Shown here: positions 54,936 through 64,000 of the stretch, in pieces | Numbering within the stretch: the stretch's first letter is position 1 | Layout of the letters: each line of letters begins with the position of its first letter | Origin: Deinococcus sp. QL22 | Lineage (GTDB): Bacteria > Deinococcota > Deinococci > Deinococcales > Deinococcaceae | Length of the DNA stretch: 64,000 nucleotides | Assembly: GCF_023370075.1 (NCBI RefSeq) | Contig: NZ_CP097153.1 | Location: 124,001-188,000, forward strand | Direction: 5' to 3' | Notes under the pieces: model-generated | The model's input: the letters and a program-made list of their open reading frames with translations, nothing else | Database searches by the model: none | Told to the model about the DNA's origin: nothing | Position numbers and translations under genes: made by a program

Positions 54936-55157
54936 ATGCTGAGCACGATGAAGGATGGCGAACTATTAACCGTCCTCAACGGTGTTCCGCCTCCTAGCCC
55001 ACCGGTTGTCCTGGTTGGCTCAGAGAGATTTTCCGTGAGGGATTTTCAAGTGTTGTACGAGCTCGGCTTTCTCGTGTGTACTCACAGTCAACTTGGCCGA
55101 TTCACCAGATATGTCCTGAGTCCTGCTGGGATATTGGCCATTCAGGAAGCGGAGTGA
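54936..55157 (+). CDS. 73-residue hypothetical protein
   Basis: MLSTMKDGELLTVLNGVPPP, VLVGSERFSVRDFQVLYELG, FLVCTHSQLGRFTRYVLSPA. Looks like a small winged-helix-like domain (ELGFLV...RYVLSPAG). Ribosome site weak. A hairpin terminator follows. Not recognised. Confidence 0.45.
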   Translation: MLSTMKDGELLTVLNGVPPPSPPVVLVGSERFSVRDFQVLYELGFLVCTHSQLGRFTRYVLSPAGILAIQEAE

Positions 55158-55167
55158 GTATGGTCTG

Positions 55168-55194
55168 AGCGCAAGAGGTTTAGACTCTTGCGCT
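55168..55194 (+). terminator. hairpin terminator
   Basis: AGCGCAAGAG (55168-55177) and CTCTTGCGCT (55185-55194), 7-nt loop, 11 bp after the stop of the gene at 54936. No long T run. Confidence 0.6.
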
Positions 55195-55303
55195 TACCTT
55201 AGCGCGGGCTTCTTGCCGGTTGGCTGGTCGGAATTCCAACATCGTCAAAAGAAAGGCTCACCATCTAAGTAGGCGGCTTTTTAGACGTAGCAAGCAAACA
55301 TAC

Positions 55304-55334
55304 GACAGGCAGCCTGAATTTTAGGCTACCTGTC
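55304..55334. terminator. hairpin, terminator-like
   Basis: GACAGGCAGCCT (55304-55315) and AGGCTACCTGTC (55323-55334) pair with one mismatch around GAATTTT. Confidence 0.5.
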
Positions 55335-55406
55335 TGTCCTAGGCTCCATGAAGAGCCCAGCGGGCTCCCCGCACCGCACCGCCGGAAGGCTGGCATTCGC
55401 CTTCAG

Positions 55407-56183
55407 ATGCTCGACCAGCTCGGTGGGGCCATCACTGCCCTGGGCATACACATCCTGATACAGCGGCTGCTGAGTGGTCTAGGGCAGCTCGAGGCTGGGT
55501 CCCCCACCGTCATGGGCAACGTGCTGCTCAGTGGCCAGTTGGCCCTGAACCGAGTGGATGCCTACGACCTCAAGTCGGGCCAACTGCTCAAGACCATCGC
55601 CGGCTGCCCGGGCCTGCATGGTGAGCCCATCTTGGGCGACACCAGCTATTTTGGCTGCACGGACGGCGTACTGGCGGTCAGGGTCAACGGGGCGAACATC
55701 ACCTCTCAGAAGTTGACCAATCCGGCCAATACTCCTGAAGGCACGCGGGTAGGCAAGGTGGTCGCCCACGCTAAAAGCCCGGTTCTCTACGGCAACTTCG
55801 GCACCGGCCTGGCCCGCTCGACAGCGCAGGACGCAGTCCTGACCCCCGTCGCCTTGCCCGCCGCACCCCTGAAATTCATGTTTGCTGCAGATGGGCAGCG
55901 GTTGATGGTGCTGACCGCGGACGGCAGCCTGCACAGCTTGGATGCCCATACAGGGCGGGTGCTGCAAAGCGCAGCGGCACTGGTCAAACCCGCGGACGCC
56001 GCCGACAAAGCGGCCATCAAACCAACCATGCTCCTTGGCCAGAACTCGGCCTACCTGACCAGCCCCAACACGGGAGAAGTGCTGGAAATCGCGCTGAACA
56101 GCCTCACCGTGCTGCGCCGCTTGGCGGTGGGCGGCACTCCAGCCCTGGTGGCCTTGACCTCGGCTTCGGGCGAACAGCACTGA
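55407..56183 (+). pseudogene. AztD-like beta-propeller protein, 5' truncated
   Basis: 258 codons. From about residue 50 the sequence is a propeller protein of the AztD zinc-metallochaperone type: VDAYDLKSGQLLKTIAGCPG, LHGEPILGDTSYFGCTDGVL, PAAPLKFMFAADGQRLMVLT, VLRRLAVGGTPALVALTSAS. The signal peptide, His-rich region and first blades are missing; residues 1-50 appear to be unrelated sequence that happens to be open. No aztABC transporter genes are nearby. Possibly not expressed. Confidence 0.6.
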
Positions 56184-56402
56184 CACTGGTTGTGTTGCCT
56201 TAACTGGGCTGTTGGCAGGCTGAGGGCAGGGATAGCCTGACCCTTTGACTCCCCTTGCTGCGACCGCAGATCACGTCTGGAACGCCCGTTTCTGGTTGAG
56301 TCGTCTGATCTCGGCTGGAACGCTGGCGAGCGCCGCTCTGGTGGAGGGGGGTGGCGGTCGCGCTTGACAAGGGCATCACCCCAACAGGCGTCACGCTGAG
56401 GC

Positions 56403-56963
56403 ATGCTCAGTGCTGTGTCTGCCCCTGCCTTGTTTGACGTTGTTCCGGATGGCGTGCACGATTTGGTTCGGTTGCGAGTGCCGATTCATGCTGCCCGCGT
56501 CGTCCTGTTGGCACAGGCGGTCGCGCCCCTGCTGGGGGTGAATCCATGCGAGGCCTTCATCGCTGGCTACGTGCACGATATCGGCAAGGTCGGCGTGCCC
56601 ATGGCGGTCTTGGAGGCCCCACGCGCCTTAACGCTGGCCGAGAGGCGCCTGATGTAAGACCACTCCGTCATCGGGGCGGCGCTGCTCGCTCAAGTCTGGC
56701 CGGAGTGTTCCTCCGCCGTGCAGCTCACGGTGCGGAGCCATCACGAGCGCGTCGATGGTGCCGGGTATCCCTTAGGCCAGCGCGAGTTGAGTCCGCTCAC
56801 CGCACTGGTGGCGGCGGCGGACGTGTGGGATGCGTTGCGGTCCCCACGTGAGTACCGGGCGGCCTTGAGCGTGACCGACGCGGGGGTAGCGCTTGAGGCC
56901 GAAGCGTTACCAGATCAGGTAAAGGCGGCAGTGTGGCGTATTGTGAGGGAGCACGGTTGGTGA
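56403..56963 (+). pseudogene. HD-GYP phosphodiesterase with in-frame TAA
   Basis: Frame reads HDLVRLRVPIHAARVVLLAQ, AGYVHDIGKVGVPMAVLEAP, ERRLM, TAA (56655-56657), DHSVIGAALLAQVWPECSSA, SHHERVDGAGYPLGQRELSP. HD and GYP motifs are both readable, but the stop divides them. Smaller than the intact gene at 6584 (no GAF). A dead c-di-GMP phosphodiesterase unless the stop is read through. Confidence 0.75.
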
Positions 56964-57486
56964 GGAGCCAGCAGGAGAAGCGCCAGACGCCATTCCAGGC
57001 ATCTGGCCGTGAGGGTGTGGCCTCGGTCAAGCGCAGCGTAATGCCGATCAAGCAGCTGCACGGGGGAGGGGCTGGGGCAATGACCCATTGCAGTCCACTG
57101 TGACGCGCCTCTTCTGCCGCTCCGCTCTTTCAGGCGCAGACTCTTCCTGTGAGGCTCACGATGCGAGCTTTGGCACACCAGCGGGTAATGACCCCTGAGC
57201 CGCGTGCCTTCATGGAAAAATTGATCACGCTGCGAGTCAAGCCCGAACGGCTTGTTTCTTGGTGGGCCTTCCTCAACTCTCATGGCACAACGAGACTGAA
57301 CGGCTGTTGGGGGAACCTCACCAACAACATGCCCCCGCCGAACAGGCAAATCAGAGGCGGTGGTGGAGCCTGTCTGGTGCCGTAGCTGACCGATGGCTTG
57401 TCCTGCCAGCCGTGGCGATGCGTCGGAGCCCCTCCCTCCCGCCCCCCACCATTGCAGGCTCAACCTCAGGCGCTGATACTTCACAG
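56964..57486. other. no recognisable gene
   Basis: Open frames on both strands lack ribosome sites and motifs. Nothing I can support. Confidence 0.4.
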
Positions 57487-57912
57487 ATGAGCAAAAAATT
57501 AGGCTTGCTTCTGGCCTTTGCCTTCCTCAGCCCCCTCGCTCTAGCCACCGATTTTGTCAGCACATCCACCCTGACAGGCTTTCAGTTGCCCAAAGGCGCA
57601 CTGGAATTGACTGACGAAGACTTTTCCGAGGAAATGGTTGACCTCCTTGACACTACGGCGGCAGACCTGAAGGGCAAATGCCAGTACCATGAACTGCTCT
57701 ACTGGGACGGCAAACCTGATGTCATCGCCGCGACCCTCAACCGGGCGATCCCCAAAGAGTTCAAGTACAAGCTTCTTGATGTAGGCGAAACCGATGACGG
57801 CGGCACCTACGAGCAGTTCGTGTTGACCACGCCGAAGATGTGGATCGCCGGAACTTGGTTCCAGAGCGAGGCCGACGTGACCTTGGCCTGGTGCACCGTC
57901 GTCAAAAAGTAA
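57487..57912 (+). CDS. secreted hypothetical protein
   Basis: 141 residues. Signal peptide MSKKLGLLLAFAFLSPLALA. Mature: TDFVSTSTLTGFQLPKGALE, KGKCQYHELLYWDGKPDVIA, VTLAWCTVVKK. Two Cys may form a disulfide. No family recognised. Lies 185 bp before the MACPF-like lipoprotein on the same strand and could be transcribed with it. Confidence 0.65.
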   Translation: MSKKLGLLLAFAFLSPLALATDFVSTSTLTGFQLPKGALELTDEDFSEEMVDLLDTTAADLKGKCQYHELLYWDGKPDVIAATLNRAIPKEFKYKLLDVGETDDGGTYEQFVLTTPKMWIAGTWFQSEADVTLAWCTVVKK

Positions 57913-58097
57913 GTTCATCTCAGGAATTTCCTGACCACAGCATCCTGTGGCTGACTCGCGGGTTCCTGACTTCAGTTCATGCCTGGATTGACTGACCGCC
58001 GAAACGCTTTTATGTGCACCATCAACAACCCAACATGGAGTGGGTTTGAGCCTTATCCGGGAATCCTTCCTTCTCACTACTGTTCTTAGGAGTTGCC

Positions 58098-59978
58098 ATG
58101 CCCAGATCCACTCCCCTGCCGTGCCTGCTGGTTCTTACCGCTGTGCTCAGTGCCTGCTCCAGCGTGCCCGTCCCGCCGGTTCCCCCTCCGGTGGGCGGCA
58201 ATCTTCAGTCGTCCCCCGCAGTCACCCTGAGCTTCATCGACGGGATGCAGTTTGCCAGTGGTTACGACTCCACGACTGGCGGCTTCCTCGGCACCACCAG
58301 TTGCCTGGTGCCTCAGGCCGAGCCCACCGTCTCCGCTCCTTCCCGACTTCAGCAGACCTTCAGCTTGACCAAAATCGAGAGCAAATCTGATCTCTCAGAC
58401 GCCCTGGACGTGAGCGGCAAGGCGTCTTACAACGCGGGCGTCACCAAAGTCAGTGCCAGCGCCCAGTTTGCCCAGCAGCAAGACACCAACAGCTATAGCG
58501 TGGGCATGCTCCTGAAAGCCGACGCCATTGGACAAAATTACGCGCTCTACGACACCATCACCAAACCGAAACTCACGGACGCGATGCAACAGCTGTACGA
58601 CACCGACTACAAGGCGTTCAAGGATTCGTGCGGCGACTACTTCCTCAACACATTCACGCTGGGCGGCCGCTACGTCGCGTACTTCAGCTTCACCAGCTAC
58701 AGCAAAGCGCAGAAGACGCAGATTGCGGCCCAACTGTCGGCCTCGTCCGGACCCTTCTCAATTTCGGCGGATTTCAGCAAGAAGATGCAGTCGCTGGCCA
58801 GCACGTCCACCCTGAAGATCAATACCTTTCAAACGGCTATTGCGGGCACGCCCAGTACCGATCTCAATACCTTGATCTCCGACGCGCAGAACTATTCTGC
58901 CAAAGTGTTGGCGAGCTGCGCCAGTGCCGACGCACTCAAGAGCTGCGTCAAGTCGGCGACCTTCAACAGTTACGTCAACTTTTTCGGGCCGCCCGATTCC
59001 AAGTCCGCAGACGCCATCAACCGGGGATCGGCCGAGTTGACCTCACTCGTGTTGCGCGGCAACCTGGTCGAAAATCTGCTGGGGAGTGCCAAAGTCATTC
59101 AACTCAATCCGGCCATCTATGACCAGACGGCCCTGAATGCGGTCAAGACTGCCATTGCTGCTGCGCCCACCTGGAAGCTGGGCATCAACGCGGCCATCAC
59201 GGCCTGCACCAACGACATCACCACGTGCCTGCCCAGCGCCGTGTCGGGTACCGGCGCTGAAGCTGACGCTGAAGCAACGTATGGCCCACTGCCGACCTAC
59301 CTGACGCTGAGCACCGCTCTGGACGCTCTACCGGACATCACGGCCAAACTACCCACCAGCTGTGCGGATCAGCAGACGCTCTATCAACAGAAAAACGATC
59401 AGGACTACGTCATGTTTCTCGATCAGGATCTCACCAGGTCTTACAAACTGTTCTGCCGCGACATGGCCACGGGCCAGACCCCACTGGACTACCTGAATCT
59501 GGGCAGCCAGAGCAACACCCAGTCGGTGGTAGATTTCACCGATTCGCAGCAGTCGTCCAACAGCGGGGCCAAGCTCAGTGGCAAGCAGACCACGACCTTT
59601 ACCAAGATTCGCATTGACCCCAACACCCTGATTGTCAACCCCAACGACGTCACCTACGCTACAAGCACAGGATTTCTGGTGAGAAACGACGTGCCTAACA
59701 ATGCAGCAGGCGCGCCCCCAGCCATCCCCCTAGGGAATGCTGGCCAGTGCCGGCCTGAAGCAGGCGCCGTCAACCCCGTGTCCACCATCGACCTGAGTTT
59801 CACGTCCTTTATCTTCAACACGGCGGCGACCAGCTTCGTCAGCTCAGGGTGGGATCAACGCGAGCAGGGCGTCGCGACCCCTTCGGCCGACAAAAAGTCC
59901 TACGCCATTACGGCTGGGCGTGGCTGGTGCTCTGGTACTGAGCCCAGCCAGATCCGCCTGCTGTTGGTTCCCAACTGA
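58098..59978 (+). CDS. MACPF-like lipoprotein
   Basis: 626 residues with TAGGAG before the ATG. Lipoprotein signal: MPRSTPLPCLLVLTAVLSAC, lipobox LSAC. Residues about 90-260 have the features of a MACPF/perforin core: a Ser/Ala-rich strand pair (DALDVSGKASYNAGVTKVSA) followed by CGDYF-LNTFTL-GG, which keeps the exact spacing of the signature [YW]-G-[TS]-H-[FY]-x6-GG, and then FSFTSYSKAQKTQIAAQLSA. The C-terminal part (from about 440) is a separate beta-rich domain with several Cys. MACPF proteins insert into membranes as pores; whether this one does, or only keeps the fold, is open. Confidence 0.7.
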   Translation: MPRSTPLPCLLVLTAVLSACSSVPVPPVPPPVGGNLQSSPAVTLSFIDGMQFASGYDSTTGGFLGTTSCLVPQAEPTVSAPSRLQQTFSLTKIESKSDLSDALDVSGKASYNAGVTKVSASAQFAQQQDTNSYSVGMLLKADAIGQNYALYDTITKPKLTDAMQQLYDTDYKAFKDSCGDYFLNTFTLGGRYVAYFSFTSYSKAQKTQIAAQLSASSGPFSISADFSKKMQSLASTSTLKINTFQTAIAGTPSTDLNTLISDAQNYSAKVLASCASADALKSCVKSATFNSYVNFFGPPDSKSADAINRGSAELTSLVLRGNLVENLLGSAKVIQLNPAIYDQTALNAVKTAIAAAPTWKLGINAAITACTNDITTCLPSAVSGTGAEADAEATYGPLPTYLTLSTALDALPDITAKLPTSCADQQTLYQQKNDQDYVMFLDQDLTRSYKLFCRDMATGQTPLDYLNLGSQSNTQSVVDFTDSQQSSNSGAKLSGKQTTTFTKIRIDPNTLIVNPNDVTYATSTGFLVRNDVPNNAAGAPPAIPLGNAGQCRPEAGAVNPVSTIDLSFTSFIFNTAATSFVSSGWDQREQGVATPSADKKSYAITAGRGWCSGTEPSQIRLLLVPN

Positions 59979-60142
59979 GTCGAGTGCATTTATCGTTGAG
60001 CTAGACCCTGCAGAGCGGGAACTGGAGAAAGGACATCGCGTTGGGACTGGAGAGGTTTCGGCGCTGTTCCGAAAACGCATCAGGTGAAGGGCGACGTCCT
60101 GAAGCCCACGCTTCCCAGGGGCAGTCAGGCCGTCACCGACTT

Positions 60143-60177
60143 GGGAACGCGCCTCTGACATCCAGAGGCGCGTTCCC
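60143..60177. terminator. 15-bp perfect hairpin
   Basis: GGGAACGCGCCTCTG (60143-60157), 5-nt loop, CAGAGGCGCGTTCCC (60163-60177), followed by AGTAAAGTTTT on the plus strand. Good candidate terminator for the lipoprotein gene. Confidence 0.7.
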
Positions 60178-60255
60178 AGTAAAGTTTTCAGGGTGGGTAT
60201 ACCGCCCCACATGCCAGAGGGTTCTGTCAGGTTAATTGTACGGCTGGTAGACGAA

Positions 60256-60297
60256 GCGCAGGGGTGGCCTGAAGTGAAGTTCAGGCCACCCCTGCGC
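60256..60297. repeat. 18-bp perfect hairpin
   Basis: GCGCAGGGGTGGCCTGAA (60256-60273), 6-nt loop, TTCAGGCCACCCCTGCGC (60280-60297). Second strong hairpin within 160 bp. Shares the GTGGCCTG/CAGGCCAC core with the hairpin at 13617. No gene between 59979 and 60414. Confidence 0.6.
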
Positions 60298-60414
60298 CGA
60301 CCTCGTGCCACATCTGAAATGCCCAGTGTTGGTTGCTCCTTCTGATGTGGGCGGGAATTGTCGTTCTAGTATGGTGGTGAAGGTTGGTGATCCGGGCGTG
60401 CCTCAGTAGATGAC

Positions 60415-61591
60415 AACTTCACTTTTTGGTCGTCCTGAACGGCACAAAAGAAGATTCCTATCTGTCCCTCGACAGGAACGATCAAAGGCGGTGTGTTGAG
60501 GTGCGATGCCCTCCACACCCGCTGCCCATCAGGCAACCGAACTCACCGCCCATTTCAAAACCTGCGTTCCCACTCTCCGGATTGACACCCTCCAGCGTGC
60601 CGTCGACGTCGTCCTCGCCATGATCACGGCGCAGAGCGTCAACCACCGAGACCTCGGCCCTCACCTGCCCGGTTCCAGCTCACCGGAAGCCAAAAAACGG
60701 CGCGTAGAACGCGCCGTGCACGATGAGCAACTCACCGCGCAGGTCTTCCTGGCGCTGCTGCTGGTTCAGCTCCCCCCCGGCAAGATCCTGATGAGCCTAG
60801 ACCGGACGACCTGGGAGCACGGCGAATCCCCCCTCAACCTGCTCGTCTTGGGTGCAGTGGTTCATGGGTTCACCATCCCCTTGTATTGGGTTGCGCTTGA
60901 TCACACGGGCAACAGTCATACCCGCGCGCGGATGTGGGTCGTCTGCAAACTGATGGAGGCCCTTCCAGCACGACGCTGGAAGGGCTTGGTCGCCGACCGG
61001 GAATTCATCGGCGCCGAATGGTTCCGTTTTCTTCGGCGGAAGGGTATTCGCCGGGCGGTTCGGATCCGCAAGGACACCGTACTGGACGAACTCTCAGCAG
61101 ACACTTGGTTCCAAGACCTTCGCCCCGGGCAATTTCGGATGATCGCGGAGAACACGGAAGTTTTCGGGGAACGGATGCGAGTCGTGGCCACCAGGTCACC
61201 CGCGGGTGACCTCGTCATCATCGCAACAGATTTTGGCGTCTGGGAGACATGGAAGCTCTACAAACTCCGCTGGACGATTGAGTCCACCTTTAGTTCGTTG
61301 AAAGACAGAGGGTTTGATCTGGAGCGAACCGGAATGACAGACCCCAAACGATTGGAGCGCCTGTTCGGGCTGGTGACCCTGGCCTGGCTGAGCTGCCTGC
61401 GGGTCGGGGTCTGGCGCCACGAGGCGAAACCAATCCAAGTCCTGCCTCATGGCCGCAAGGCGATGAGCGTGGTGCGGTATGGTTCGGAATATCTTCGCAA
61501 TGTGTTGCGCTGGATTCCAGACGAACTTGCCAAAATCCTTCAAGTCCTGGTCAGCCCTTTTTCTTCACTGGGACAATCAAAAAGTGAAGTT
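60415..61591 (+). mobile_element. intact IS4-family insertion sequence
   Basis: Inverted ends: AACTTCACTTTTTGGTCGTC (60415-60434) and, reversed, GACAATCAAAAAGTGAAGTT (61572-61591), sharing the AACTTCACTTTTTG block. One full transposase ORF inside. The right end lies inside an IS6-type transposase remnant, showing insertion into older IS scrap. No clear target duplication seen. Confidence 0.85.
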
Positions 61592-61603
61592 TTCAGCTAC
61601 TGA
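60506..61603 (+). CDS. IS4-family transposase
   Basis: 365 residues, uninterrupted, the only intact transposase in the window. DDE residues: Asp in ILMSLDRTTWEHG, Asp in LVADREFIGAEW, Glu in YKLRWTIESTFSSLK, which also fits the IS4 Y(2)R(3)E(6)K signature exactly. GAGGTG precedes the ATG. The last codons run through the right inverted end. Likely active or recently active. Confidence 0.92.
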   Translation: MPSTPAAHQATELTAHFKTCVPTLRIDTLQRAVDVVLAMITAQSVNHRDLGPHLPGSSSPEAKKRRVERAVHDEQLTAQVFLALLLVQLPPGKILMSLDRTTWEHGESPLNLLVLGAVVHGFTIPLYWVALDHTGNSHTRARMWVVCKLMEALPARRWKGLVADREFIGAEWFRFLRRKGIRRAVRIRKDTVLDELSADTWFQDLRPGQFRMIAENTEVFGERMRVVATRSPAGDLVIIATDFGVWETWKLYKLRWTIESTFSSLKDRGFDLERTGMTDPKRLERLFGLVTLAWLSCLRVGVWRHEAKPIQVLPHGRKAMSVVRYGSEYLRNVLRWIPDELAKILQVLVSPFSSLGQSKSEVFSY

Positions 61604-61609
61604 GCGGGC

Positions 61610-62200
61610 GTGCAAATTCAGGAACTCTTGAGCGCGTTTCCGCCGTCTAAATCCCTGCTGACGTCGTTCTTGTCGCCGCGTGGAACGATGTTCTTGCAAG
61701 GTGATGTTATTGCAACGCGCCGCGGAGATCACTTGCTGGTGGTCAACACTTTTCAGGCTGGAGATCTCGCGGATTGCGGCTCCATAGCTGCGGAGCGGCC
61801 CCAGTATGAATGACCTCTGGGAAGTCATATTCACCCAGGATTCGGGCTAGGAAGGTCTTCGCAGCCTCAATATCGCGGTGGCGCTGAAGGAGGATACCCT
61901 GCACGAAACCGTGCTCATCCGCAGCTCTACATAGCCAATGCCGGACGCCATTGACGCTCGTATACATGTCGTCCAGATGCCACCGGGAACCCCGGCGGGG
62001 TTCCCGGTGGCGCAGTTCCTCAGCGAAGAGGGGAGCAAATTTGATACACCATTCGCGGAGAGTCTCGTGGCTGACCTGCTGGGCCGCGCTGGCACAGCAA
62101 TTCTTGGACATCTCTGTAGCTGAGCGGGAAGCGATGATACAACCAAACCGCGTGCTAAATGATCGTCATCGGAAAACGGTAGCGGTACGGTTTCGGGTCA
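61610..62200 (-). pseudogene. IS6-family transposase remnant
   Basis: Minus strand: AVWLYHRFPLSYRDVQELL, then SHETLREWCIKFAPLFAEEL, HREPRRGSRWHLDDMYTSVN, AAKTFLARILGEYDFPEVIH, and after a frameshift VISAARCNNITLQEHRSTRR and QQGFRRRKRAQEFLNLHAR. The first catalytic Asp is visible in HLDDM. Frameshifted near 61800, and the 3' end is cut by the IS4 element. Confidence 0.85.
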
Positions 62201-62575
62201 GTCACGGATGGTCAGCTTAACCCGCCCCAGTTAAGGCAACACAACCCATGGTGGGGCTCCAAAAGGAAAGTTCCCATATTGGGCGAGCAGATCAACTCTT
62301 ACAAGTTCTTCATACAGAAGTCCAAATTTTTTCATTAACACTTCATACGTGAAGAGGCAGGCGCCTAAACTTAATTCCCACTTCAGATAGACACCAGAAA
62401 AGTTATTTTTCTCGCTTTACTGGATTTTCTTCATCTAGTGGAGGATATCGCCTGAGGAATTTATGTGTCTAAATCAAGGCACGCAACAAAGCTTCCTAGG
62501 CCGCTAGGTAAGTTGTTTATCCTCAAAGTCAATGCACTTTGAGCGGCTTTGTTGATGATTTCCTGGAGGCTCCTA
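62201..62575. other. AT-rich leader region of the terminal lipoprotein gene
   Basis: No gene. AT-rich for this genome, as expected for a promoter/leader. A stem CTCAAAGT (62523-62530) / ACTTTGAG (62537-62544) with a 6-nt loop lies 32 nt before the ATG and may control translation or mRNA stability. Confidence 0.5.
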
Positions 62576-64000
62576 TGAACATGAACGTCAAACTAGGTAT
62601 GGCTGCGTTAACCAGTGTGCTCCTGCTCGCCTCTTGTGGTGGCAACACGCCCGTCGTGAATCCTCCCGCCGTCACTGTCGGCATGGTCTCTCTCCCGGCC
62701 AACCCCAATGGCTACACCCTGACCATCCGCGACAGTGCCGGTGTGATCGTGGCTCCAGGCAACTACGGCAGCCTGACGCCGGGCAACTACACGGCGACCT
62801 ACAGCAAAGACGGCTTTATTCCTGAGACTCAGAACTTGACCGTCACCGCGGGTGGCACCACCAATCTGGCCTACCCCACCCTGCGGGCCAACACCGTCAG
62901 CGGCGCGTTCTACATGGACGCCAACGGCAAAATGGTCGCCATCACCAAAGACGACCTGAACAACGCCGGCACCAAATTTGTCTTCTACTCCTGGCTTGAA
63001 AATGAAACGGGCGGCATCGATCCGGCCAAAGTCGGCGGCATCACCGACCCCGCTGCCCCGACCGCTGGCGAGATGGACGAAGTCGCCCCCTTGCTGAGTC
63101 AGAACGTGGCAGGTGGCTACGTGGGCTACAAGGCCGCTGACGGCAACGTGTACCCCATTGTCGGTGCCAACGTGCGCTGGGACATTCTGGAGCAGACCGG
63201 CAGCGTGCGTTTTGCCGCCGCGGATGACGGTGGCCAGGCCTCTGGTTCCCCGGTCACGGGCCAGGACATCAACGACAATGCCCTGAGCGCCAATACCTAC
63301 ACCAATAGCGCGACCGGCAACAACGTGCGCTTTCCCAGCAGCACCGAGTACCCGCTGTACAACGTGACCGGCGTCAATACGCCCGACACCAACGGCTTTA
63401 CCTGGACGGCCCTGAACCACGACCCTGCTGTGACCACCACCGCCACGGCCCGCATTCGCGCCATCGCTTACGTCAACGGCACCGAAGTCACCAAGCGCTT
63501 CCTGAACAAGACGTTTGCCCCCAGCGCCCGCCTGACCATCGTCAAGGCCCCCAAAGACAATCAGGCCGGCATCAATCAGTCCCGTGACTTCACGGTCACG
63601 GTCAGCAACACCGGCGCAGGCCCCGCGACCGCCATCCGCCTCAGTGATGTCCTGAAGTCTGGCGACGCCGCGGCCTACAGCGTCACGGCCCCCGCCGGAA
63701 CCACCGCCAACGCCACAGACGGCTTCGACGCCACCTTCGACCTCGCTGCCGGAGCCAGCCGCACCTTTACGTTGCCTGCTCAGGCCAGCGCTGTCGGCGT
63801 CTACTGTGACGTTGCCACCATCGTCAGCTACAACAACGGCGCGTTCGGCACCGTGACTCCCACCCTGTCCGATCAGGCCTGCCTGACGGTCACGGCCCCC
63901 AACCTCGGCATCAGCAAGACGCTGGGCACCCTGGACACCGCCGGAGCCTTCACGCCGATCGCCAGCGGCGTCGTCGTCGGCCCGAACGTGCCCGTCGTGG
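62576..64000 (+). CDS. DUF11-type repeat lipoprotein (runs off window)
   Basis: 475 codons without stop to the window edge; CTGGAGG precedes the ATG. Lipoprotein signal MNMNVKLGMAALTSVLLLAS then Cys21 (LLASC). Then a PEGA-like carrier domain (NGYTLTIRDSAGVIVAPGNY, YTATYSKDGFIPETQNLTVT), an intermediate domain, and from about residue 325 DUF11-type repeats: ARLTIVKAPKDNQAGINQSR, DFTVTVSNTGAGPATAIRLS, and a second one beginning NLGISKTLGTLDTAGAFTPI. Such proteins are large cell-surface or S-layer-associated proteins in Deinococcus. C-terminus not seen. Confidence 0.85.

Noticed and set aside
56915..57484. 189-codon minus-strand ORF
   Set aside because: No ribosome site, low-complexity Arg/Pro/Ser composition, and no motif.
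62608..63420. Long minus-strand ORF of 270 codons
   Set aside because: It is the antisense shadow of the lipoprotein gene, with Gly/Val-rich composition and no ribosome site.
1..64000. CRISPR arrays, prophage structural genes or defence systems
   Set aside because: No direct-repeat array with regular spacers, no cas, capsid, tail, restriction or known defence gene was found on either strand.

Overview
The window looks like an accessory replicon or genomic island of a Deinococcus species. This is an inference from high GC, a RecQ with repeated HRDC domains, a UvrA2-type excinuclease paralogue without UvrB partner, a PRC-barrel/DUF2382 stress protein, many PAS/GAF signalling proteins, and several starts with a TAnnnT box 6-7 nt upstream (leaderless style). 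No rRNA, tRNA or CRISPR array was seen.

Layout. 1-4.3 kb: secreted alpha/beta hydrolase, an unknown protein and recQ. 4.3-6.4 kb: three decayed insertion sequences (two IS5-type, one IS110). 6.5-12 kb: signalling genes (HD-GYP phosphodiesterase, GAF remnant, large PAS/GAF histidine kinase, broken response regulator). 12.3-15.8 kb: scrap region with a solute-binding-protein fragment, IS6 remnants and a serine recombinase remnant around a YqhA membrane protein. 15.9-20.9 kb: two regulator/enzyme sets (SDR with AraC; LysR with a phosphatase-like protein, an NADP reductase and a broken epimerase). 21.2-24.1 kb: IS1 remnant, then small envelope/stress proteins. 26.7-29.5 kb: plasmid-derived debris (parA 3' half, partner gene with two amber codons, small overlapping genes, repeated TTCCGG motif). 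29.9-35.5 kb: two tandem PAS-GGDEF-EAL proteins. 36.2-40.2 kb: uvrA2 and an MFS exporter. 41-45 kb: secreted unknowns, an ArsR/AHSA1 pair and DUF72. 45.4-47.1 kb: second histidine kinase. 48-54.8 kb: a galactoside utilisation operon (GH42 enzyme, two permeases, binding protein) facing a LacI repressor, with three shared palindromic operators. 55-64 kb: a truncated AztD-like protein, a broken HD-GYP gene, a MACPF-like lipoprotein, the one intact IS (IS4 family), and a large lipoprotein running off the end.

The clearest functional units are the c-di-GMP/two-component signalling genes and the LacI-controlled sugar operon. The sugar operon has no ATPase, so it must borrow one. Genome decay is heavy: remnants of at least six IS families plus a resolvase, and several genes cut by them. 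The most interesting leads are a LacI gene that appears to start at ATC, a lipoprotein with the exact spacing of the MACPF signature, two mini-ORF leaders coupled to signalling genes, and the plasmid partition debris with its repeated motif.
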